This document shows, piece after piece, positions 1-5,758 of a stretch of DNA of 8,602 bases (its first letter is position 1; each line of letters starts with the position of its first letter). The stretch comes from Actinomycetota bacterium (lineage in GTDB: Bacteria > Actinomycetota > Actinomycetes > Nanopelagicales > Nanopelagicaceae), in the NCBI GenBank assembly GCA_009704555.1, contig WLDY01000021.1, positions 1-8,602 of the forward strand. The letters run 5' to 3'. Below the pieces are notes generated by a model. It had not been told where the DNA came from. It was given only the letters and a program-made list of their open reading frames with translations, and searched no databases. Made by a program: the position numbers and the translations under genes.

Positions 1-214
1 CTCGCACCAGGACCTCACCGCGAGAGAACTTCGGCACCGTTCCCGAGAGCGCTGCTGTACCTACGACTACGAGCGCGGCGGTGGTGGCTTGAAGTGGCGT
101 GAATCCAAAGATGTAGATGAGCATAGGAACTGCGAGCATCGCTCCGCCTGCCCCCACGAAACCTAGGACGAGACCGATCACTCCACCTGCGAGTATCGCG
201 AGGATCAGTTCCAC
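1..214 (-). CDS. TauE/SafE (TSUP) family membrane transporter, N-terminal part
   Basis: Only the first 71 residues are visible; the gene runs off the left edge. The reading starts at GTG and gives a hydrophobic N-terminus, then the family's glycine-rich segment GFVGAGGAMLAVP (residues 18-30), a second hydrophobic stretch with FTPLQATTAALVVVGTAAL (38-56) and a short basic loop (PKFSRGEV). This order of features is typical of the first repeat of TSUP proteins, which move organic or inorganic sulfur anions such as sulfite, or other small anions, across the cytoplasmic membrane. The substrate cannot be told from this fragment. The GTG was chosen because the family motif follows at the expected distance and no in-frame ATG precedes it. 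There is no convincing Shine-Dalgarno sequence; a -10-like GATAGT ends six bases before the GTG, so a leaderless message is possible. The gene follows doxX in the same direction, separated by a terminator. Confidence 0.8.
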   Translation of the reverse strand, partial: MELILAILAGGVIGLVLGFVGAGGAMLAVPMLIYIFGFTPLQATTAALVVVGTAALSGTVPKFSRGEVLVR

Positions 215-220
215 GCCTGC

Positions 221-226
221 ACTATC
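221..226 (-). promoter_or_regulatory. Possible -10 box for a leaderless TSUP transcript
   Basis: On the minus strand GATAGT (4 of 6 matches to TATAAT, with the key A2 and T6) ends six bases before the GTG start. That spacing would place the transcription start on the start codon itself. No clear -35 is seen because the expected place lies inside the terminator hairpin. It is a weak call, supported mainly by the missing Shine-Dalgarno sequence and the upstream terminator, which together require a new start of transcription. Confidence 0.3.
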
Positions 227-233
227 CCATAAG

Positions 234-265
234 AAAACCCCGATGGAGCTTTCCACCGGGGTTTT
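234..265 (-). terminator. Rho-independent terminator downstream of doxX
   Basis: A 13-bp stem (234-246 with 253-265) has one A-C mismatch and a 6-base loop. On the minus strand it ends CGGGGTTTTCTT, a GC-rich stem followed by a U-rich tail. It lies 17 bases past the doxX stop and 20 bases before the next gene. The A/T flanks make it look usable in both directions, but only minus-strand transcription from doxX is evident here. Confidence 0.88.
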
Positions 266-281
266 CGAAGTGAAGTGCGAG

Positions 282-698
282 TTACATGTCGAAGAAGTGA
301 TCGACCGTCACAGAAGGACCGAAGTCAGCGCCGGTTGCGACGAGGACGAAGATCACGAGAGCTGCGCCAGCGAGTGCGAGGTTCTTGAAGAAGTTGATCA
401 TCTCGCCCTGCTTTGCTTGAGCGTCCTGGATGGTCCAGAAGTTATGCATCATGAATGCGGTCGGTACCAGGAAGATGGCGAGGAGAAGGGCGCCGAGATC
501 TGCGTAGATGCCGAGCGCTACGAAGAGGCCGCCAAGCAGGATCATGAATCCGGATAGGAGGACCATCAACTTCGCGGCTGGCACCTTCTTGAATTGTGCA
601 TAGCCGGACATCGCATCACGCTGAGTGAAGTGGGCGATACCTGAGTTGATGAAGAGCAGCGCGAAGAGCACGCGGCCGATGAGTAGGACGATATCCAT
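282..698 (-). CDS. DoxX family membrane protein
   Basis: A 138-residue integral membrane protein with four predicted helices (about residues 4-22, 42-62, 67-85 and 104-122). It has the DoxX-type first helix ending SGIAHF and the later segment VPTAFMMHNFW, with a short acidic C-terminus. The length and layout fit the DoxX family, whose members include a thiosulfate:quinone oxidoreductase subunit in archaea and a mycobacterial partner of superoxide dismutase and a thiosulfate sulfurtransferase. The role of most bacterial members is unknown. The ATG at 698 was chosen because AGGAG lies four bases upstream and the first helix begins at once. A longer frame up to 824 would start upstream of the predicted promoter and add a non-conserved polar stretch. 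The neighbouring TSUP gene suggests, without proving, a sulfur or redox link. It has its own promoter and terminator. Confidence 0.9.
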   Translation of the reverse strand: MDIVLLIGRVLFALLFINSGIAHFTQRDAMSGYAQFKKVPAAKLMVLLSGFMILLGGLFVALGIYADLGALLLAIFLVPTAFMMHNFWTIQDAQAKQGEMINFFKNLALAGAALVIFVLVATGADFGPSVTVDHFFDM

Positions 699-700
699 GG

Positions 701-711
701 ATCTCCTTTTT
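701..711 (-). promoter_or_regulatory. Ribosome binding site of doxX
   Basis: On the minus strand AAAAAGGAGAT precedes the ATG at 698, with four bases between AGGAG and the start codon. This is the strongest Shine-Dalgarno match in the window and fixes the doxX start. Confidence 0.85.
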
Positions 712-719
712 CTTTTGTC

Positions 720-741
720 GTTCTCTTGTTTTGTTCTCTTG
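720..741. repeat. Short direct repeat in the doxX leader
   Basis: GTTCTCTTG occurs twice (720-728 and 733-741), separated by TTTT, so the copies are 13 bases apart. On the doxX message this reads as two CAAGAGAAC copies in an A-rich, unstructured leader. It could be chance or a target for a regulator or small RNA; no function can be assigned. Confidence 0.4.
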
Positions 742-780
742 TCGAAGACGCAGATCTGATTGACCTGCTTACTGAGAGGA

Positions 781-809
781 AGGTTAGGAGAATTTAGTTG
801 AAATTTCAA
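781..809 (-). promoter_or_regulatory. Promoter of doxX
   Basis: On the minus strand TTGAAA (809-804) is followed after exactly 17 bases by TAACCT (786-781), matching the sigma-70/SigA-type -35 and -10 elements with the usual spacing. The start point would fall near 774, giving a leader of about 75 bases that carries the ribosome binding site. Confidence 0.6.
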
Positions 810-810
810 C
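797..810. promoter_or_regulatory. Perfect palindrome overlapping the doxX -35 box (operator candidate)
   Basis: GTTGAAATTTCAAC is a perfect 14-bp inverted repeat that covers the whole doxX -35 hexamer. This position would let a dimeric repressor block the promoter. Short AT-rich dyads of this kind are typical of MarR-like and other winged-helix redox or ligand sensors, but the regulator is not encoded in the window and the family is a guess. Confidence 0.55.
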
Positions 811-847
811 GAAATCACGCTCATCAGGTCGCGTGTCGCAGGGCCGG

Positions 848-876
848 TTGACGGTGTCAGGCCCCGCCTCTAGGGT
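848..876 (+). promoter_or_regulatory. SOS promoter of the DUF6504-dnaE2-dinB operon
   Basis: TTGACG (848-853) is followed after exactly 17 bases by TAGGGT (871-876), a good -35 and -10 pair. The expected start point, near 883, lies at the centre of the LexA palindrome, so repressor binding would cover the last base of the -10 and the start site. The -35 also sits within a small dyad, TGACGGTGTCA (849-859), of unknown meaning. The leader to the first ATG would be about 40 bases. Confidence 0.65.
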
Positions 877-892
877 TAGAACAAATGTTCTA
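877..892. promoter_or_regulatory. LexA operator (SOS box)
   Basis: TAGAACAAATGTTCTA is a perfect inverted repeat with a 4-base spacer; symmetry extends one base further on each side (876-893). It matches the GAAC-N4-GTTC core of Gram-positive and actinobacterial LexA boxes and differs from the mycobacterial form TCGAAC-N4-GTTCGA only by C-to-A and the matching G-to-T in the arms. It overlaps the predicted start of an operon of two translesion polymerases, which are classical SOS genes. LexA repression released by RecA after DNA damage is the natural reading. Confidence 0.85.
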
Positions 893-921
893 AAACCCTC
901 AACTTCAGATTGAGTCTACCT

Positions 922-1269
922 ATGCCAGAGATACCTCGTTCCGAAATCGCGCTCTTCGATGGCGAGCCGATCGAGTTCACCTATCGCAATCGTCGCTATC
1001 GGGTCTACGCCGTCCTTTCGCGATGGCGCGAAGCTGGTGGTTGGTGGAACCGAGCTAGTGATGGGAACTATCGCCCTGATGATGGCGCGCGTGCTCTCTG
1101 GCGAGTGGAGGCTGCACCAGTTGGTGCGATGACCACATTCGAGATCGAGCGGATCGATAACGCCGATCTCACCGATGAGCAGTTAGCCGAGGGTTTCCTA
1201 TGGCGAATCCGACCTACATCGCGTTCGAAATCAGACCCGAGATCCGAATACCAGAGCGATGTCTCATGA
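922..1269 (+). CDS. DUF6504-like small protein, first gene of the SOS operon
   Basis: A soluble protein of 115 residues with no signal peptide or membrane helix. It contains FTYRNRRYRVYAVLSRWRE (19-37), then GGWWN (39-43) and ALWRVEA (58-64), a pattern of aromatic and basic residues that I associate with the DUF6504 family, small actinobacterial proteins often found beside Y-family polymerases and dnaE2. No catalytic motif is visible, and the function is unknown; a nucleic-acid or polymerase accessory role is only an inference from position. The C-terminal 20 residues are polar and probably disordered. The ATG at 922 is preferred over an in-frame TTG at 910. No strong Shine-Dalgarno sequence is seen. 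It is the first gene after the LexA-controlled promoter, and its last 11 bases overlap dnaE2, implying translational coupling. Being real is likely; the family name is less certain. Confidence 0.72.
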   Translation: MPEIPRSEIALFDGEPIEFTYRNRRYRVYAVLSRWREAGGWWNRASDGNYRPDDGARALWRVEAAPVGAMTTFEIERIDNADLTDEQLAEGFLWRIRPTSRSKSDPRSEYQSDVS

Positions 1270-4200
1270 ACCATTCATCCACCTTCGCGCTGTCAGTGGA
1301 TATTCATTCAAGTTCGGTACCGCATCACCAGATGATCTGATTGCTGCGGCTACGCGATATGGGATGCCAGCGCTCGCTCTCACCGATCGAGACACTCTCG
1401 CTGGGACGATCCGATTCGCCAAAGCTGCTTCAAGATTCGGCATAACACCGATCATCGGTATCTCACTGAGGTTCTTGAACGATAGAAATCGCGTCACTCT
1501 CCTTGCTCGCTCCGGCGGTGGTTATCCTGCTTTGGTCCAACTTCTTACCTATATCAACACTCACGGTAGCGCTATCGGCGATACCCAGATTCATACTCAA
1601 AAGCGAAAGCCCCTCCTGACGCAGGAGATATTGATCGAGAAGAGCGAACTCACCAAGGAATTGATACTCCTTCACGGGCCCGACTCCTTCCTCCAAGAGA
1701 GCATCTGGAATCGAAGGCGCGAACTCGCTCTCAGCCATCATCGATCGCTCGAATCGCTCTTCGCGGAACAGGTGGTCGAATGCGTCTCGCATCTTGCCTC
1801 CCTTGGCCCGAGGTCGACCGCCTTCGCTGCTCGCTCCCTCTCTTTTGCACGGGAGGAGGGGCTTACCGCGGTCATAAGCAATGAGATCAGGATGCTCGCT
1901 CGCGAGGATGCACCGATCGCTGATGTCCTCGATGCCGCACGCCATCTCTCGCCTTTACATGAGAAGAACGTTAAGCGGATGAATGCAGAGGCGTTCTTCA
2001 AGTCCACCGGTGAGATGGATGAGGTGATCCGAGATATCGCTCGTATGGCAGGTGAGCGCAGTGGTGGGAGATTGCTTCGTGATACCAGGGCCTTGGCAGA
2101 ACGCGCGATGCTCTCACCAGAGCGTGACATCGGCCTTGGCGAGATCCATCTGCCAGAGCCGGAGATGGTCGGTGCGCGCGATGAGCGAGAGATGATCCAG
2201 ATCTTCCAAGATCGAAATCTCGCAGGGCTCAATCGCCGTTATGGGGACCTTCCATCGTCGAGATACGAGAGTGCGTTGCAACGGATGCGCGAGGAACTCG
2301 ATGTCATCCGGATCCTTGGCTTTGAGTCCTACTTCCTCACTGTCGCCGATATCGCCGAGGCGAGTCGGAAGTTAGGGATCCGCGTCGCAGCGCGGGGCAG
2401 TGGCGCCGGCTCCTTGGTCTGTCATCTCCTGGGAATCAGCGCGATCGATCCGCTGGAACATGGTCTGATCATGGAGCGATTCTGTTCGCCACTGCGACGA
2501 GAGTTGCCGGATATCGATATCGATGTGGAGTCGGCGCGAAGACTCGAGATCTATGACTTGGTCCATGAGAGATATGGCAATCAGGTCGCGACCGTCGCGA
2601 TGGTGGAGCGTTACCGAGCGAGACAAGCGATCCGAGATGTGGGGATGGCGCTCGCAATTTCGCCCACCGAGATCGAGATTTTGGCGAAATCGATGCCACA
2701 TATCCGCGCCGGCAGGATCTCGGAAGTGATGGCAAGACTTCCAGAGCTGCGTTCACTGGAACATTCGCGTTCGAACTCCTCGCTCCTCGCGATGGCAATC
2801 GGCCTGGCAGAACGGTTGGACTCATTGCCGCGCAATCTTGCGATGCACCCTTGTGCGGTCGCGTTATCTGACAAGGCTTTTAGGACCAGGGCACCACTTG
2901 AGATCAATGCCAGCGGTTATCCGATGATCCAATTCGACAAGGATGATGTCGAGGAGATCGGTTTGTTGAAGCTGGACATCCTGGGTGTGAGGATGCAATC
3001 GACGCTCGCTTACACAATCGCCGAGATCAAGCGAGTGGATGAGGATGAGGTCGATCTGGATCGGATCCCACTCGATGATGTGAAGACCTTCGAATTGATC
3101 CAATCGACGAAGACCCTCGGCCTCTTCCAGATCGAGAGTCCGGGGCAGCGGGAATTGGTCGGCAAGTTCGCGCCATCATCGTTCAACGACTTGATCATCG
3201 ATATCTCGCTCTTTCGCCCCGGTCCGGTCAAGAGCGACATGATCTCTCCCTTTCTCAATGCCCGACATGGCCATGCTCCTTCGAAGATGATCCATCCCGA
3301 TCTCGAGCCGATCCTCTCCGAGACCGAAGGTGTGGTGGTCTTCCACGAACAAGTCATTCGAATCATCGCGACGATGACGGGTGCATCGCTAGCAGAAGGT
3401 GATGAGAGGCGAAGGGAACTCGGCACCCCTGAAGGTCAACAACGAGTCTGTGATTGGTTCTATCCCGCCGCTCTCGCTCGCGGATATCCACGGAGAGTGG
3501 TCGATGAGATATGGGAGGTACTGCGCGCCTTCGCTTCCTTCGGTTTCTGCAAAGCGCATGCCACTGCTTTCGCGCTCCCTACCTATCAATCTGCCTGGCT
3601 CAAAGCGCATCACCCAGCGCATTTCTTCGCAGGTCTTCTGACCCATGATCCAGGGATGTATCCGAAGCGATTGATCCTCGATGAGGTACGGCAGTGGGGG
3701 ATCGAGATCAAGGGGCTCGATGTCAACGACTCTGATTCGGAGTATCGAGTGTTGCGAATCGATGAGAGTGATGGAAGGAAATATGCGATCTCTCTGGCCC
3801 TCAGTGAGGTTCAAGGGATCAGTGAAGAGGAGATCACAAGCATCATCGCCAATCGCCCCTACGGTGATCTGACCGATTTCGTCTATCGCTCTGGTGCGAG
3901 TCAACCGATCACAGAGGCGCTGATCCTCCTCGGTGGGTTCACCAGCATCTATGGCGATGAGGTCAATCGACGCGATCTCCTCCTTCACCTCGGAGATATC
4001 CATCGTCTTGCACGCGGTAGTGAGCGCAGACCTAGCGCGGGCCAGTTCACCCTTGGGTTCAAGGCGGAATTCACGGAGAGCGGATTGCCACGGTTGAGTA
4101 AGAGCGAGAAGGTGAGGTTGGAGCTCGATCATCTCGGCATGGATGTCTCACACCATCTCATCGAGTTCTACGCAGATTTCCTCAACCATATCGGTGCGGT

Positions 4201-4522
4201 GAAATCGTCAGAGTTGTTATCGCTACGCTCCAATTCTGAAGTACTGGTAGCTGGCGTGAAGGTCGCGTTACAGACCCCACCGATCCGATCCGGGAAGCGC
4301 GTGATCTTCTTGACGCTCAGTGATGGCCATGGGTGTAGTGACATCACCTTCTTCGAGGATGTGCAGTCAGAGGCAGCGGAGCTGCTTTATTCGAGTTCGC
4401 TCCTCTTGGTCAGAGCGGTGACGAGAAGGACCGGTGCACGTGGGATATCGCTACGTGCCATCAAGGCATGGGATCTCGCACTCTCATACGAAAGGTGGCG
4501 TAGCGTTGCGGTCTGTGAGTGA
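1259..4522 (+). CDS. dnaE2: Error-prone DNA polymerase III alpha subunit (DnaE2/ImuC)
   Basis: A 1087-residue C-family DNA polymerase that copies past damaged bases after SOS induction. Domains in order: a PHP domain (about 1-290), the polymerase palm and fingers (about 300-800), a helix-hairpin-helix region (about 840-900) and an OB fold (about 993-1075). The catalytic aspartates are visible: D418 and D420 in PDIDID (417-422) and D573 in LLKLDILG (569-576). Other family segments are ARGSGAGSLVCHLLGI (378-393), GLFQIESPGQREL (621-633), VVVFHEQVI (692-700) and FGFCKAHATAFALPTYQSAW (761-780). The protein stops soon after the OB fold and so lacks the long tau-binding C-terminus of the replicative enzyme, as is usual for DnaE2. 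In the PHP domain the HxH motif reads R10-A-V12, the TDH motif reads TDR44, and the GxE position is S69, so metal binding and proofreading there are unlikely. The start overlaps the preceding gene by 11 bases and the end overlaps dinB. Confidence 0.93.
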   Translation: MSHEPFIHLRAVSGYSFKFGTASPDDLIAAATRYGMPALALTDRDTLAGTIRFAKAASRFGITPIIGISLRFLNDRNRVTLLARSGGGYPALVQLLTYINTHGSAIGDTQIHTQKRKPLLTQEILIEKSELTKELILLHGPDSFLQESIWNRRRELALSHHRSLESLFAEQVVECVSHLASLGPRSTAFAARSLSFAREEGLTAVISNEIRMLAREDAPIADVLDAARHLSPLHEKNVKRMNAEAFFKSTGEMDEVIRDIARMAGERSGGRLLRDTRALAERAMLSPERDIGLGEIHLPEPEMVGARDEREMIQIFQDRNLAGLNRRYGDLPSSRYESALQRMREELDVIRILGFESYFLTVADIAEASRKLGIRVAARGSGAGSLVCHLLGISAIDPLEHGLIMERFCSPLRRELPDIDIDVESARRLEIYDLVHERYGNQVATVAMVERYRARQAIRDVGMALAISPTEIEILAKSMPHIRAGRISEVMARLPELRSLEHSRSNSSLLAMAIGLAERLDSLPRNLAMHPCAVALSDKAFRTRAPLEINASGYPMIQFDKDDVEEIGLLKLDILGVRMQSTLAYTIAEIKRVDEDEVDLDRIPLDDVKTFELIQSTKTLGLFQIESPGQRELVGKFAPSSFNDLIIDISLFRPGPVKSDMISPFLNARHGHAPSKMIHPDLEPILSETEGVVVFHEQVIRIIATMTGASLAEGDERRRELGTPEGQQRVCDWFYPAALARGYPRRVVDEIWEVLRAFASFGFCKAHATAFALPTYQSAWLKAHHPAHFFAGLLTHDPGMYPKRLILDEVRQWGIEIKGLDVNDSDSEYRVLRIDESDGRKYAISLALSEVQGISEEEITSIIANRPYGDLTDFVYRSGASQPITEALILLGGFTSIYGDEVNRRDLLLHLGDIHRLARGSERRPSAGQFTLGFKAEFTESGLPRLSKSEKVRLELDHLGMDVSHHLIEFYADFLNHIGAVKSSELLSLRSNSEVLVAGVKVALQTPPIRSGKRVIFLTLSDGHGCSDITFFEDVQSEAAELLYSSSLLLVRAVTRRTGARGISLRAIKAWDLALSYERWRSVAVCE
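4491..4498 (+). promoter_or_regulatory. Ribosome binding site that decides the dinB start
   Basis: AAAGGTGG, inside the end of dnaE2, lies seven bases before the TTG at 4506. The next candidate starts, GTG at 4515 and GTG at 4530, are 16 and 31 bases away, too far for this site. It therefore favours the rare TTG start and suggests that dinB is translated while dnaE2 is being finished. Confidence 0.6.
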
Positions 4523-5714
4523 GAGGCCAGTGATCCTCCATGTCGATATGGACGCCTTCTTCGCATCCGTCGCAGAACTAGATCACCCGCAATACAAGGG
4601 GAGACCTCTCGTAGTTGGCGCAGGTGCACGTGGCGTGGTCTTATCGGCCAACTACCCGGCGCGGAAGTTCGGGATCCGCGCTGCGATGCCGGTAGCGAAA
4701 GCGCAACGGATGGCACCGAACGCGATCTTCTTGCCACCCGACCATGGTCGCTATAGCGAGGTCTCGGATTCCATCATGGAGATCTTCCATCGCTTCACAC
4801 CCAAAGTCGAACCACTCTCACTCGATGAGGCCTTCCTCGACGTCACTGGATCCCAGCGCCTCTTCGGTAACGGCAAAGAGATCGCAGCTCGCATCCGACA
4901 GGAAGTCGAGAGCGAACAGGGGATCACCTGCTCGGTAGGTATCGCGACGACGAAGTTCATCGCAAAGCTCGCATCGGGAAAGTGCAAACCGAACGGGATG
5001 CTCGAAGTCGATGGGGAGAAGGTCCTGGAGTTCCTCCATCCGCTACCAGTCGGAGATATCTGGGGAGTGGGACCGAAGACCAATGAAGTATTGCTCAATC
5101 TAGGACTTCGCACCGTGGCTGACATCGCAACGACACCGCTCGGCACACTGCAGCGCGCACTTGGTGAAGCCTCGGGAAGTGCCATCTACGAACTGGCCTG
5201 GGGCAGGGATCACCGGGAAGTGATCAGTGATGAATCAGAGAAGAGCATCTCTGCAGCAGAGACTTTTGCTTATGACTTGGAAGAGAGCGAGGAGATCCTC
5301 ACTGAGTTGATGCGATTGACCGAACGAGCAACTTATCGACTACGCCGTGCCGGATTGAGGGCGGGGACGATCTCGATAAAGGTGCGGTTCGCAGATTTCA
5401 AGACCATCACTCGCTCTAAGAGCATCGCAAATCCCGTCGATGGGATCGTCGAGACCTTCGCTGTCGCGAAACAACTCTTCCTAGCGCTACGACTCTCAGG
5501 TGTTCGGATCAGGTTGATCGGGATCTCGCTCGAAGGCTTGATCCCAGCGGAGTCCGCTCCAGAGCAGTTGGAGTTGGGGGCGAGAGCGAGAGGGTGGCGT
5601 GAGGCAGTCTCCGCCGTCGACCAAGCCCTTGCTCGCTTTGGAAAAGGCTCAGTCCGTCCGGCGCGATTGGTCGAACCCGAGGAAGACTCAGGGGATTCTG
5701 AACCTAGGGCGTAG
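4506..5714 (+). CDS. dinB: DNA polymerase IV (DinB), Y-family translesion polymerase
   Basis: A 402-residue translesion polymerase. From the TTG start, the palm has HVDMDAFF (12-19) with metal ligand D14 and steric-gate F19 (against ribonucleotides), and SLDEAF (105-110) with D107 and E108, so the catalytic triad is complete. YPARKFGIRAAMP (50-62) is the nucleotide-contacting fingers segment and SVGIATTKFIAKLASGKCKP (143-162) the palm motif. A helix-hairpin-helix thumb follows (DIWGVGPKT, 184-192), then the little finger to about residue 345. A weak clamp-binding motif, QLELG (354-358), lacks the usual final aromatic; the acidic tail after 385 is probably disordered. This is active DinB, not the inactive ImuB. 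The TTG at 4506 is preferred for its ribosome binding site; GTG at 4515 is the alternative (MSERPVILHVD). The gene overlaps dnaE2 by 17 bases and so shares the SOS promoter. Confidence 0.92.
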   Translation: MRSVSERPVILHVDMDAFFASVAELDHPQYKGRPLVVGAGARGVVLSANYPARKFGIRAAMPVAKAQRMAPNAIFLPPDHGRYSEVSDSIMEIFHRFTPKVEPLSLDEAFLDVTGSQRLFGNGKEIAARIRQEVESEQGITCSVGIATTKFIAKLASGKCKPNGMLEVDGEKVLEFLHPLPVGDIWGVGPKTNEVLLNLGLRTVADIATTPLGTLQRALGEASGSAIYELAWGRDHREVISDESEKSISAAETFAYDLEESEEILTELMRLTERATYRLRRAGLRAGTISIKVRFADFKTITRSKSIANPVDGIVETFAVAKQLFLALRLSGVRIRLIGISLEGLIPAESAPEQLELGARARGWREAVSAVDQALARFGKGSVRPARLVEPEEDSGDSEPRA

Positions 5715-5722
5715 AAATCGAC

Positions 5723-5752
5723 ATGACTGCCCCTCGAAAGAGGGACTACTCT
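5723..5752 (+). promoter_or_regulatory. Possible internal promoter for a leaderless DUF3040 transcript
   Basis: ATGACT (5723-5728), 18 bases, then TACTCT (5747-5752) resemble -35 and -10 elements, and the -10 ends six bases before the ATG at 5759. That would start the message on the start codon. The matches are imperfect. It would free this gene from SOS control, although readthrough from dinB, 44 bases upstream, is equally possible. Confidence 0.35.
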
Positions 5753-5758
5753 GACGCT

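Noticed and set aside
117..557. A 146-codon plus-strand frame across the TSUP start, the terminator and doxX
   Set aside because: It runs through a hairpin terminator and is antisense to two recognisable membrane proteins; its low-complexity, acidic product is typical of a shadow of a membrane gene.
699..824. Longer doxX product starting at 824
   Set aside because: Its start lies upstream of the predicted -35 and the operator palindrome, the extra residues are polar and unlike the family, and a strong ribosome binding site marks 698.
2776..2790. GTTCGAAC inside dnaE2 as a second SOS box
   Set aside because: The half-sites are in the wrong order and have no 4-base spacer between GAAC and GTTC; it is coding sequence within conserved dnaE2.
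3389..4132. A 247-codon open frame on the minus strand inside dnaE2
   Set aside because: It is fully antisense to conserved polymerase motifs, has no recognisable domain or ribosome binding site, and its length follows from the codon use of dnaE2.
4506..5714. Identification of the Y-family gene as imuB
   Set aside because: ImuB lacks the catalytic acidic residues; here the HVDMD and SLDEA motifs and the steric gate are all present, so DinB fits better.
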